Assembly: GCF_001905505.1 (NCBI RefSeq)
Contig: NZ_LIPG01000009.1
Coordinates: 92,727 to 156,726, forward strand
DNA length: 64,000 nt
Direction of reading: 5' to 3'
Source: Streptomyces sp. CB02058
GTDB lineage: Bacteria > Actinomycetota > Actinomycetes > Streptomycetales > Streptomycetaceae
In this document: positions 27,354 through 36,179 of the stretch, piece by piece
How the letters are laid out: each line of letters opens with the position of its first letter
How positions within the stretch are numbered: the first letter of the stretch is position 1
Notes under the pieces: model-generated
What the model was told of the DNA's origin: nothing
Databases searched by the model: none
The model's input: the letters and a program-made list of their open reading frames with translations, nothing else
Translations under genes and position numbers: made by a program

Positions 27354-28487
27354 TCAGATGGCGAGGTGCTGCTTGGTGCTGGAGTCTTCGGCAGCCGTCT
27401 CGGGGGTGATGCCGTGCTGCTCGTCTTCGGGGCGGCCCTTTTTGGGCAGCAGGAAGGTGATCGCCAAGAAGACCACCAGCAGGCATGCCTGGACGATCAG
27501 GGCCCGGTGGAAGCCGCCGGTGAAGTCGCCTGACTTGGCCTGGGCGAAGAACACCGAGCCGAAGACCGCGACGCCGATGGAGCCGCCGACCGCCTGAACC
27601 GCCGACAGGACCCCGGAGGCGGAGCCGATCTCGCCGTCGTCGACCGCAGCCAGGATGAAGCTGAACAGGGCGGCGATCACCATGCCGGCGCCGATGCCCG
27701 CCACTGTCGTGCCCGGGACGATGTCCCAGATCGAGAACGAGGCGGCGTCGAGGCCGTCGAGCTCGAACCACAGCACGGCCGCGCCGGCCAGCTGGACCAG
27801 CGGTCCGATCTGGAGCACCTTGCGGCCGATCCTGTCGGCGAGGAGTGCGCCGCTGATGGCGCCGCCGATCGCGGTTCCCACCGCGAGGGGCAGGTTGCCC
27901 AGTCCCGCCTCACCGGCGGTGAAGTGCTGGCCGATCTGGAGGAACAGGGTCAGCACGAGCTGGGTGCCGATGAGCCCGCCGAAGAACAGGGCGATGCCTC
28001 CGAGGCCGACGGTGAAGGCGGGCTTGCGCAGCAGACCCGGGGTCACCAGCGGCTCGCGGCCCGCGGCTGCCGTGCGGCGCTGCTGGAGGGCGAAGAGGGC
28101 GAACCCGATTGCCGAGGCGGCCATGGACAGCCACGTCCACAGCGGCCAGCCGTTCTCCTGGCCCTGGTTGAGCGGCAGCACCAGCAGGGCGCAGGACGCC
28201 ACGACCAGGGCGGCGCCGGTCATGTCGACCCGGACCGTGCGGTCGCCCGCCTTCTTCGGCACGAATTTCGCGGCGACGATCAGTGCCGTGATGCCGATGG
28301 GCAGGTTGATCAGGAAGACCGAGCGCCAGCCCAGGCCGAAGAAGTCGCCCTCGATGAGGAAGCCGCCCAGGACCGGGCCGATGATGCCGCCCAGGCCGAG
28401 GACGGGGCCGAAGATCGCGAAGACCTTGGTGAGCTCGGGGCCGGAGAAGTTCTCGCGCACCGTCACGGGCGCCCTGACCCGCGCCAA
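27354..28487 (-). pseudogene. N-terminally truncated DHA2-type MFS exporter
   Basis: The frame covers the later ~9-10 membrane segments of a 14-TM drug exporter. It begins abruptly inside the protein at FSGPELTKVFAIFGPVLGLG, which normally lies about 130 residues in. The preceding few codons are antisense to the secreted-protein tail on the other strand. The first four helices and the conserved loop motif A are missing, so transport is unlikely. With the truncated monooxygenase this is a broken resistance-type operon. Confidence 0.75.
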
Positions 28488-28716
28488 CTGGGAGACCTAC
28501 AAGTACGGGGGCTACACCAAGCAGCCGGTGAAGCTCCAGTTCAAGAAGAAGGGCACCAGCACCTACAAGACCCTCAGGACCGTCACAACGGACGGCAAGG
28601 GAAACCTGAGGACGACGGCGACGGCGACGGCGGACGGCTACTTCCGCTACTCCTTCGCAGGCACGTCCACCACCCCGGCGGTCGCCTCCGTGGCGGACTA
28701 CGTCGACGTGAAGTAA
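28456..28716 (+). pseudogene. C-terminal remnant of a secreted beta-repeat protein
   Basis: A plus frame reads VTGALTRANWETYKYGGYTK, then KLQFKKKGTSTYKTLRTVTT, and ends STTPAVASVADYVDVK with a TAA. This is the tail seen on many Streptomyces secreted proteins of unknown function. It has no start and is joined at about 28456-28465 to the truncated MFS gene running the other way. A good terminator follows, showing that it was once the 3' end of a real gene. Confidence 0.7.
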
Positions 28717-28749
28717 CCCTCGGGAGGGTCGTCGATCCTCCAGCAAGCG

Positions 28750-28790
28750 CAGAAGGCTCAGGCCGGAGACTCTTCGGTCTGAGCCTTCTG
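28750..28790. terminator. 12-bp hairpin terminator
   Basis: CAGAAGGCTCAG pairs exactly with CTGAGCCTTCTG across a 17-base loop that can itself pair. It lies between the secreted-protein remnant and the first STAND gene and may serve both strands. Confidence 0.7.
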
Positions 28791-28858
28791 AACCCTGGCT
28801 GTTTCCCGGCCGGCGGGCCGGTCAGCCGCTGCATCCCTTTGCGCTCCCAAAGTGCGGG

Positions 28859-31363
28859 CTATGCGCCCGCCCCTGTACCCGCACCAGAAGACGGTTCACT
28901 GCGGAAAGGGGGGCAGGACCTTGTAGGCAACTGCTCTTTCAGGAACTCTGTGCTGTCTGCGTGGGCTTGGGAAGCAGCGGCCTCCTCGTCCGCGTCCGCC
29001 CGGGTGTACGCGGTGGCGGATTCGAGCCAGGCCTCACGCACTCCGGCCGGGTCGGTTCCGGCGGTGGCCAGGGTTGTTGCCAGCTCACCCCACGCCTCCC
29101 CGGTCCGGAACCAGTCCTGCGTCTGGGCCAGCATGGAAGCAGCCCGCCGGCCGGCGTCCACGGCCTCGTCGAAACGCTCCAGCCCTCGGTAAGTGATGCC
29201 GAGGTTGTTCCAGACGTCGGCCTCGCTGTGGGTATCGCCGATCTGCTGGAACAGGGTGCGGGCGGTTGTGTGGGCGTCGTGGGCTTCGTCGAAGCGGCGG
29301 AGTTCCCTGAGCGTGATGCCGAGGTTGTTCCAGGCGGTGGCTTCGCTGTGGGTATCGCCGGTCTGCTGGTAGAGGGTGCGGGCGGTTGTGTGGGCGTCGT
29401 AGGCTTCGTCGAAGCGGCGGAGTTCCCTGAGTGCGAGGCCGAGGTTGTTCCAGGCGGTGGCTTCGCTGTGAGTGTCGCCGGTCTGCTGGAACAGGGTGCG
29501 GGCGGTTGTGTGGGCGTCGTGGGCTTCGTCGAAGCGCCGCAGTTCTTGGAGTGCGAGGCCGAGGTTGTTCCAGGCGCCAGCGGCGCCTTGGGTATTGCCT
29601 GTCTGCTGGCAATGGTTGAGATCGATTTGGTGGGCGTGGAGGGCTTCGTCGAAGCGCCGCAATTCCCTGAGTGCGAGGCCGAGGTTGTTCCAGGCGTCGG
29701 CTTCGCCGTGAGTGTTGCCGGTCTGCTGGAACAGGGTGCGGGCGGTTTCGTGGGCGTGGAGGGCTTCGTCGAAGCGCCGCAGTTCCTTGAGTGTGAGGCC
29801 GAGGTTGTTCCAGGCGCCGGCTTCATTACGGGTGTCGTTGAGCGTTCTGCAGGCGTCGAGGGCGAGGGAGCGGACCACGACGAGGTCTTGGAGGCGCCGC
29901 CGCCATTCCAGATAGCGGCCGAGGGCGAAACCCAGGTCAAGTCCGGCGTGGGGGGTGGCGTGGGCGGTGGCGATGAGGTTTTCGCGTTCGGAGTCGAACC
30001 AGGCCAACGCCTCCTCCCGGACAGTGAACCGGGAGGAGGCCGAGCTGCCCGGCGGGAGGAGATACGTGTTGGCTGCTTCTGCGTGCTGGATGTAATGGTC
30101 GATGAGCCGGTCGCGTGCCTGGTCGTAGCGGCGGCGCGGGACGCGGCCGCGTGCCATGACCGCTTCGGCTTGTTCATGGGCGTAGGCGCGCAGTAGGTCA
30201 TGCATCTGCCACCGGCCGCGGACCGCCGGGTTGCGCTCGATGAGGTGGCTGGCGGCAAGTCGGCCCAGGAGACGTTCGGTGGCCGGCTGGGGTTGGTCGG
30301 CCAGGACGGCGGCGGCTGGGGTGGAGATGTCGGGGCCAGGGTTGAGGGAGAGCAGGCGGAACAGGTCCTGTTCCTGCGGCAGGAGCCGGTCCAGGGACTG
30401 GTCGAACATGGCCCGCAGGCTGCGTTCCCCGTCGTTCAGCCCGTCCAAGACACCTTCCGTCCGGCTGAGGGCGTCCGCGCGCTCCGACAGCGGCTGACCG
30501 GGGTCCTGGGCCAGAAGCGCAGCGGTGATCTGCAGGGCCAGCGGCAGACACCCGCACGCCAGTGCCACCCGCTCTGCCGCACCGGGGTCCTCCTCTACCC
30601 GCACATCACCAGGATCGTTGCTCTTCAGTGCTGCTTCCAGAAGGGCGACGGCATCCTCGGGCTGAAGATGGTTGACGGTCCGCAGCCGACCGAGCCCGGT
30701 AAGACTGTGGCGGGAGGTGATGAGCATCCCGTGATGCCCCGGCGGCAACAAGGGCTGCACCTGGCCGACGGCGGAGGCGTTGTCGGCGATGACCAGCAAG
30801 CGCTCTCCCGTTTCCTGCCGCGCGTTCAACTGCGAGCGGTACAACGCTTCCCGGTTCGCGCCCGGCGGTGGGAGATGCTCGGGCCGCACCCCCAGCGACC
30901 GCAGCAACGCCTCCAGGGCGTCCGCCGCCTGTGCGGGGTGAGGGTCGTAACCGTGCAGATCGACCAACAGGACACCGGTGAACCAGCCCCGCCGCTGCGC
31001 GGCATGGCCCGCGGCGTAGGCCAGGGTGGTCTTTCCGACCCCGCCCCACCCCGACAAAACGGCCACAGCTGGTCCGTCATCGCGACCATCGGGATCCAGG
31101 ACACCCAGAATGAACGCCAGGTCGTCCGCACGCCCGGTGAACTCCCGCGGCAGTGTCGGCAGGGCGTCCAGCGCGGTGGGGACGGGCGCGTACTGCTGCA
31201 CGTACGTGTTCGCGGTCAAGGACCCCTGCCCCAGCACCTGACTACCCTCGAACCGGGAACCCCTGAAGTCGGTCCGGACCGCGGTGTCCGCCCGCCCCTG
31301 TCCCCCGCCCTTTCCGCTCTTATTGCCCCTGCTCTTGCGCTTGGCGCCGCTCTTACCCCCCAC
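28859..31363 (-). CDS. STAND NTPase with TPR repeats, module 1 (NLR-like)
   Basis: GTG at 31363, nine bases after the stop of the small partner gene, gives 834 residues. Order: a Lys/Arg/Gly-rich start (1-30); an FRGSRFEGSQVLGQG motif (~33-47); an NB-ARC/STAND core with P-loop GWGGVGKTT (~105-113), a Walker B-like VIADNAS and an MLITSR sensor; a winged-helix region; then six near-identical 40-residue TPR-type repeats (WNNLGLALRELRRFDEA) at ~512-735. The first intact copy of AWNNLG recurs every 120 bp in the DNA. NLR-like proteins of this build sense a ligand through TPRs and oligomerise. The motif shared with the partner gene suggests they signal to each other. Confidence 0.88.
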   Translation of the reverse strand: MGGKSGAKRKSRGNKSGKGGGQGRADTAVRTDFRGSRFEGSQVLGQGSLTANTYVQQYAPVPTALDALPTLPREFTGRADDLAFILGVLDPDGRDDGPAVAVLSGWGGVGKTTLAYAAGHAAQRRGWFTGVLLVDLHGYDPHPAQAADALEALLRSLGVRPEHLPPPGANREALYRSQLNARQETGERLLVIADNASAVGQVQPLLPPGHHGMLITSRHSLTGLGRLRTVNHLQPEDAVALLEAALKSNDPGDVRVEEDPGAAERVALACGCLPLALQITAALLAQDPGQPLSERADALSRTEGVLDGLNDGERSLRAMFDQSLDRLLPQEQDLFRLLSLNPGPDISTPAAAVLADQPQPATERLLGRLAASHLIERNPAVRGRWQMHDLLRAYAHEQAEAVMARGRVPRRRYDQARDRLIDHYIQHAEAANTYLLPPGSSASSRFTVREEALAWFDSERENLIATAHATPHAGLDLGFALGRYLEWRRRLQDLVVVRSLALDACRTLNDTRNEAGAWNNLGLTLKELRRFDEALHAHETARTLFQQTGNTHGEADAWNNLGLALRELRRFDEALHAHQIDLNHCQQTGNTQGAAGAWNNLGLALQELRRFDEAHDAHTTARTLFQQTGDTHSEATAWNNLGLALRELRRFDEAYDAHTTARTLYQQTGDTHSEATAWNNLGITLRELRRFDEAHDAHTTARTLFQQIGDTHSEADVWNNLGITYRGLERFDEAVDAGRRAASMLAQTQDWFRTGEAWGELATTLATAGTDPAGVREAWLESATAYTRADADEEAAASQAHADSTEFLKEQLPTRSCPPFRSEPSSGAGTGAGA

Positions 31364-31372
31364 GACGATGTC

Positions 31373-31813
31373 CTACTTGTCGTAGTTGTTCGTGACGGTC
31401 ATGTTCCCGCTGCCCAGCACCTGACTGTTCGTGAACGTCGCACGGCTGAAATCGTTGTGCACCGTCCCTTCCGGCTTGGCAGCCTCGGCCTGGGCAACCA
31501 GGGCCTGCAGCTCCGCCACCACCACCTGCTGCTCCTCCTCCGGCAGCTCCTCGAGCAGGGTCTCGAGGCGGGTCTGCCACCGGGCAACCTGCGCGATCTC
31601 CACCCGCTGCGCCTCTTCGCCTTCCCGCGCGGCCTCGAGTACGGCCTGGGTCTGGTCAAGGCGCTCAAGTTCCGCCTGCTCGCGTCCGGCTTCCCCGCGA
31701 CCGAAGATCCGGGCGAAGCCGCCCCGGATCCCGTTCCACGCATCCGTTCCCGCGGCCTGCACGATCGCGCCGCCCCCGGCAGCCGCCACAGCGATAAGTC
31801 CCTCGACCAACAT
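31373..31813 (-). CDS. Small effector-like partner of the STAND protein, module 1 (146 aa)
   Basis: ATG at 31813 is chosen because GGGGGAT precedes it at the right distance. Residues 1-38 are hydrophobic and Gly/Ala-rich (LIAVAAAGGGAIVQAAGTDA, then NGIRGGFARIF), able to form a short helical hairpin. Residues ~42-112 are a charged coiled coil. The last 27 contain ATFTNSQVLGSGNMTVTNNY, which matches the N-terminal motif of the STAND protein encoded next. The design (membrane-active head, short amyloid-like tail shared with an NLR) fits effectors of bacterial amyloid-signalling systems. This is inferred from architecture, not from a family match. Confidence 0.7.
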   Translation of the reverse strand: MLVEGLIAVAAAGGGAIVQAAGTDAWNGIRGGFARIFGRGEAGREQAELERLDQTQAVLEAAREGEEAQRVEIAQVARWQTRLETLLEELPEEEQQVVVAELQALVAQAEAAKPEGTVHNDFSRATFTNSQVLGSGNMTVTNNYDK

Positions 31814-32078
31814 GTCATCCCCCAGATCACGAGAAAGGACCATCAGCGTAGTTCGGCCACACGCCGATAACAGCTGGTTCGTCACAAGAGCCCTCAGCTC
31901 TGACGAGGGGGGCAACCGGTCCCGCGTCGGCCCTGACTTCCCCTTGCACTACTGGTTCGCCTTGGCTGTGGGGGTGGTGGATCGGGCGGCCGGTAGTGGG
32001 CGTTGCCTTGGGAACGCGGCAGTGCTGCGCTTGCTCTCTTGCCTGCCTCCGTTCCCGCATGGGCTGCCAGGAAGACGA

Positions 32079-34355
32079 TCAACCGTCTTCCGACGCCGGC
32101 TCACCTTCGCAAGACGGGAGGGCACCCGCGGGCGACTGTCCTTCCACGGTCTGCGTGCTGTCTGCGTGGGTTTGGGAAGCGGCGGCTTCCTCGTCCGCGC
32201 CTGCCTGGGTGTACGCGGTGGCGGACTCGAGCCATGCCTCGCGCACTCGGGCCGGGTCGGTACCGGCAGCGGTCAGGGTTGCCGCCAGCTCACCCCATGC
32301 CTCGCCGGTCCGGAACCAGTCCTGCGCCTGGGCCAGCTTGGCAACAGCCTGGCGGCCGGCCGACAGGGCCTCGTCGAAACGCTCCAGCCCTCGGTACGTG
32401 ATGCCGAGGTTGTTCCAGGCGTCGGCTTCGTTGTGGGTGTCGCCGGTCTGCTGGAACTGGGTGCGGGCGGTTTCGTGGGCGTCGTGGGCTTCGCCGAAGC
32501 GCCGTAGTTCTTGGAGTGCGCTGCCGATGTTGTTCCAGGCGCCGGCTTCGCCGTGGGTGTCGCCGGTCCGCTGGTGGAGGATGCGGGCGGTTTCGTGGGC
32601 GGTGAGGGCTTCGTCGAAGCGGCGTAGCTCCTTCAGCGCGAGGCCAAGGTTGTTCCACGCGCCGGCTTCGCCTCGGGTGTCGCCGGTCCGCTGGTGGAGG
32701 GTGCGGGCGGTTTCGTGGGCGTCGCGGGCCTCGTCGAAGCGGCGTAGCTCCTTCAGCGCGGTGCCGAGGTTGTTCCAGGCGCCGGCTTCATTAGCGGTGT
32801 CGTTGAGTGTTCTGCAGGCGTCGAGGGCGAGGGAGCGGACCACGACGAGGTCTTGGAGGCGCCGCCGCCAGTCCAGATAGCGGCCGAGGGCGAAACCCAG
32901 GTCAAGGCCGGCACGGGTGGTGGTGTGGGCGGTGGCGATGAGGTTTTCGCGTTCGGCGTCGAACCAGGCCAGCGCCTGCTCCCGGTCGGGGAACTGGGAT
33001 GACACCGGACCACCCGGGGGACGCAGATGGGTGTCGGCTGCCTCGGCGTGTTCTGTGTAGTACTTGATGAGTCGGTGGTGTGCCCGGTCGTAGCGGCGGC
33101 GCGGGACGCGGCCGCGTGCCATGACCGTGTCGGCTTGTTCATGGGCGTAGGCGCGCAGAAGGTCATGCATTTGCCACCGTCCCCGGACCACCGGGCTACG
33201 GTCGATGAGGTGGCTGGCGGCGAGTCGGTCCAGGAGGCGTTCGGTGGCCGGCTGGGGCTGGTCGGCCAGGACGGTGGCGGCTGGGGTGGAGATGTCGGGT
33301 CCCGGGTTGAGGGAGAGCAGACGGAACAGATCACGTTCCTGCGGCAGGAGCCGGTCCAGGGACTGGTCGAACATGGCTCGCAGGCTGCGTTCCCCGTCGC
33401 TCAGCCCGTCCAGGACACTCTCTGTCCGAGCCAGGGCGTCTGCACGCTCGGCCAGCGGCTGACTGGGGTCCTGGGCCAGGAGCGCCGCGGTGATCTGCAG
33501 AGCCAGCGGCAGACACCCACACGCCAGCGCCACCCGCTCCGCGGCCTCCGGATCCCGCTCGACCCGCAGGTCGTCAGGGTCGTTGTTCTGCAACGCCGCT
33601 TCCAGCAGGGCGACGGCGTCCTCGGGCTGAAGATGGTTGACGATCCGCAGCCGGCCGAGCCCGGGAAGACGGTTCCGGGAGGTGATGAGCATCCCGTGAT
33701 GCCCCGGCGGCAACAGCGGCTGCACCTGGCCGACGGCAGAGGCGTTGTCGACGACCACCAGCAACCGCTCACCCGCCACCTGCCGCGCGTTCAACTGCGA
33801 CCGGTACAACGCCTCCCGCCCCGCCCCAGGCGGCGGCAGATGCTCCGGCCGCACACCCAGAGACCGCAGCAGCGCTTCCAGAGCATCCTCGGCCTGCGCG
33901 GGGTGAGGGTCGTAGCCGCGCAGGTCCACCAGCAGTACCCCGGTGAACCAGCCCTGCTTCTGCGCTGCATGCCCAGCTGCGTAGGCCAGGGTGGTCTTTC
34001 CGACCCCGCCCCACCCCGACAGCACAGCCACCGCGGGCCCGCCGGCACGGTCGGGATCCAGCACACGCAGAACGAACGCGAGGTCGTCCTCACGCCCCGT
34101 GAAACCCACCGGCGGCTGAGGCAACGCGTCCAGCGCCGTAGGCACCGGCGCGTACTGCTGCACATACGTGGTCGCGGTCATGGACCCATGCCCGAGCACC
34201 TGACTAGCCGAGAATCGGGCACCGCGGTAGTCATTCCCGGCCGCAGCTGCGCCCGTTACCGCCCCTTGTACCTGGCTCTGCTTCGGGACCTTCCCGCCCT
34301 CGCGGCCCCTCGCGCCCTTCTTGCCCTTGCGTTTGGCACTGTTCTTGCCCCCCAC
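32079..34355 (-). CDS. STAND NTPase with TPR repeats, module 2 (NLR-like)
   Basis: GTG at 34355 gives 758 residues, collinear with the module 1 protein and mostly identical to it across the NTPase core and the first repeats. It has the basic start, a YRGARFSASQVLGHG motif (~43-57), P-loop GWGGVGKTT (~114-122), MLITSR and a winged-helix region. It has only four 40-residue TPR-type repeats (~518-662) against six in module 1. The extra N-terminal insertion (QSQVQGAVTGAAAAG) precedes the motif. The stop is 265 bp from the module 1 partner gene start, so each module has its own promoter space. Confidence 0.88.
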   Translation of the reverse strand: MGGKNSAKRKGKKGARGREGGKVPKQSQVQGAVTGAAAAGNDYRGARFSASQVLGHGSMTATTYVQQYAPVPTALDALPQPPVGFTGREDDLAFVLRVLDPDRAGGPAVAVLSGWGGVGKTTLAYAAGHAAQKQGWFTGVLLVDLRGYDPHPAQAEDALEALLRSLGVRPEHLPPPGAGREALYRSQLNARQVAGERLLVVVDNASAVGQVQPLLPPGHHGMLITSRNRLPGLGRLRIVNHLQPEDAVALLEAALQNNDPDDLRVERDPEAAERVALACGCLPLALQITAALLAQDPSQPLAERADALARTESVLDGLSDGERSLRAMFDQSLDRLLPQERDLFRLLSLNPGPDISTPAATVLADQPQPATERLLDRLAASHLIDRSPVVRGRWQMHDLLRAYAHEQADTVMARGRVPRRRYDRAHHRLIKYYTEHAEAADTHLRPPGGPVSSQFPDREQALAWFDAERENLIATAHTTTRAGLDLGFALGRYLDWRRRLQDLVVVRSLALDACRTLNDTANEAGAWNNLGTALKELRRFDEARDAHETARTLHQRTGDTRGEAGAWNNLGLALKELRRFDEALTAHETARILHQRTGDTHGEAGAWNNIGSALQELRRFGEAHDAHETARTQFQQTGDTHNEADAWNNLGITYRGLERFDEALSAGRQAVAKLAQAQDWFRTGEAWGELAATLTAAGTDPARVREAWLESATAYTQAGADEEAAASQTHADSTQTVEGQSPAGALPSCEGEPASEDG

Positions 34356-34364
34356 GACCCAGCC

Positions 34365-34541
34365 CTACTTGTTGTCGTAGTTGTTCGTGACTGCCATGCT
34401 CCCGCTGCCGAGGACCTGACTGTTCGTGAACGTCGCCCGACCAGAATCGTCATGCATGCCCCGCGCCGACTTCGCAGCCTCGGCCTGCACCACGGAGCTG
34501 CCCCCAGCAGCCGCGGCAGCGATGAGTCCCTTGACCAACAT
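34365..34541 (-). CDS. Minimal effector-like partner, module 2 (58 aa)
   Basis: ATG at 34541 with GGGGGAT upstream matches the start context of the module 1 partner. The peptide keeps the first ~20 residues (MLVKGLIAAAAAGGSSVVQA) and the last ~25 (RATFTNSQVLGSGSMAVTNN), but the coiled-coil middle (~85 residues) is missing. It is either a deletion derivative or a minimal functional version. Nine bases separate its stop from the STAND gene start, exactly as in module 1. Confidence 0.65.
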   Translation of the reverse strand: MLVKGLIAAAAAGGSSVVQAEAAKSARGMHDDSGRATFTNSQVLGSGSMAVTNNYDNK

Positions 34542-34573
34542 GGCATCCCCCACACGCAGCCAGAAGTGGACCA

Positions 34574-34999
34574 TCAGCCTAATCCGACCACACCACCACC
34601 CTCAGCCGCTTTGCATCACCGCTCCCGGTCTGTGGGGTCGCGGACGATCGCCGGTGTGGACCCGGATCGTGAAGTCGTCGGCTAGCCCGGGCGGGTTGGC
34701 CGCATCGGTCCGGTGAGCGATCCCCTCGTAGCCTCGGCGAGCCGGATGCCGAGCGTGCGCAGCCTTTCGGCCATGGCCCGGGTGCTGATCGGGCCGCCCG
34801 GCTGGTCGCCGGGGAAGAGCCAGGGCGAGTCGGTCCGGGCGAGGACCGCGTGGCTGCGGCGGGCGGACGGCTGCTGCAGGGCCGGCTCGGCAACGGGGCT
34901 CGGCCAGGGTGAACCCCCTGGCCACGGGACCAGAGAATCAGCGGGGCTCAGGGGAACTCGCGGGATCTCGCGGGATCTCGCGGGATCTCGCACACCAGG
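34574..34999 (-). pseudogene. Recombinase C-terminal scrap and decayed sequence
   Basis: Around 34690-34860 a minus frame reads SPWLFPGDQPGGPISTRAMAERLRTLGIRL, the style of the C-terminal part of Streptomyces site-specific recombinases. Neither a start nor catalytic residues are present. The rest of the interval contains no other gene. A 10-bp tandem repeat (CTCGCGGGAT) lies at its right end. Confidence 0.5.
34957..34991. repeat. Tandem repeat CTCGCGGGAT, 3.5 copies
   Basis: Three exact 10-bp copies and a half copy stand just downstream of the recombinase gene stop (minus strand). This is a slippage-prone microsatellite between the intact and the fragmentary recombinase sequence. Confidence 0.8.
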
Positions 35000-35851
35000 T
35001 CAGGGGCGGGGCGGCAGCAGTGCGCCGGGTCGTAGTGGTGCGCCGAAGACCTGCAGGACGAGGTTGCGGTGGGCGGAGTGCAGGGTGCGTACGGCGGCCC
35101 GGGTCAGTCCGGGCTTGGGAGGTTCCTCTCCGCCGCGGGGGCGGCCCGGTTTCGTGGGGATCCAGAGGTAGCCGGGGTCGCTGCCTTCGAGCTGGTGGGT
35201 GATGCCGGCGCGGACGTCGAGCCAGCGGCGCAGGATGTCGGCGGTGTCCTTGTCGAGCGGGTGGGGCCCGGTGTCGAGGTTGATCCGGGGGAAGGGCCGG
35301 TGCTCCAGGTCGAGGTCTGCGACGTCCAGGCGGTGGAGGCCCGGTACGGAGCGGCCGGTGGCGGCGACGAGGGCGGCGACCGCGGCGGTGCGGATCGCGG
35401 TGGCCGCGTTGGAGCCGACGGGGCGCTTCACCGCGAGGGTGCGCAGCAGCGTGTGGGATTCCTCGGGTTCCAGCCAGTCGCCGTGTGCGGCCGGTGGCGT
35501 TTCCAGGCGCAGAGGGAGACCGAGGTGTTCGGCGAAGGAGTTCCAGGTCTGGATGCGGGCGCGCTGGGTGTTGCTCGAGGCGACGGCGTGGGGCCCGGTC
35601 AGGGTGTTGCGGGTCCGGGTCCTGCCGGCGGCTGCGGCTGTGAGCCAGGCACCGGCGCGGGTGAGGTTCATGAGCTCGTCGACGGGGAGGGTGGTGGCCT
35701 GCTCCTCGCCGAGCGCGTGCTCCAGGTACTCGTTGAGGAAGTGGGCACGCAGCCGTCGGGTCTCGTACACGTACCCGCGGGCCTCGAGCGCGTCGAGGAA
35801 CTGGCTGATCGCGGTGAAGGCGTCGGCCGGGCGGGTGCGGGTGGACGGCAT
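35000..35851 (-). CDS. Tyrosine recombinase-like protein (283 aa)
   Basis: ATG at 35851 (MPSTRTRPADAF) is the likely start; sequence upstream in frame is a leader rich in inverted repeats. Residues ~10-120 form a core-binding-like domain (AISQFLDALEARGYVYETRR). The catalytic-like domain follows, with ATAIRTAAVAALVAATGRSV and LDVADLDLEHRPF. The usual R-HxxR-Y set is not obvious: GRSVPGLHRLDVADL could hold the first Arg, and the end is truncated relative to full integrases. It may be degenerate or the N-terminal part of a split gene with the scrap at 34.7 kb. Confidence 0.6.
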   Translation of the reverse strand: MPSTRTRPADAFTAISQFLDALEARGYVYETRRLRAHFLNEYLEHALGEEQATTLPVDELMNLTRAGAWLTAAAAGRTRTRNTLTGPHAVASSNTQRARIQTWNSFAEHLGLPLRLETPPAAHGDWLEPEESHTLLRTLAVKRPVGSNAATAIRTAAVAALVAATGRSVPGLHRLDVADLDLEHRPFPRINLDTGPHPLDKDTADILRRWLDVRAGITHQLEGSDPGYLWIPTKPGRPRGGEEPPKPGLTRAAVRTLHSAHRNLVLQVFGAPLRPGALLPPRP

Positions 35852-35887
35852 GGGCCCCAGCGTACGGATCCACTCCAGGAAATCAAG

Positions 35888-36059
35888 ATAACAGCAAGAA
35901 GCCCCATGGCCTTCCTTCCCCGTTCTGCTGCAGCTTTCGTCCCGGTCCGTGTCGAACCGAATCGCAACGTCGCGATTCGATACGGTCATCACGCCCCACC
36001 GGGCATCCCGCCACGCGGCTCCACCCTGCCGAAGGATCCTCCTGCTTCTTGCTGTTATC
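35888..36059. promoter_or_regulatory. Nested inverted repeats upstream of the recombinase
   Basis: GATAACAGCAAGAAG (35888-35902) recurs exactly inverted at 36045-36059. Nearly centred between them is a second palindrome, CGAATCGC-AACGTC-GCGATTCG (35958-35979). The layout resembles a recombination, resolution or operator region for the adjacent recombinase. No gene is supported in 35852-36179. Confidence 0.55.
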
Positions 36060-36179
36060 ACGAGTTGGGCAGCGCGGCGGGGCCGCGGTTCTTCGGTCCT
36101 CGGCTCAACCGTCCCTGACGGGCGCATGGTTCCCCCGATCCGAGCCTTCACATGAGCGGTCCGGCAGGCGCCGGACCGC

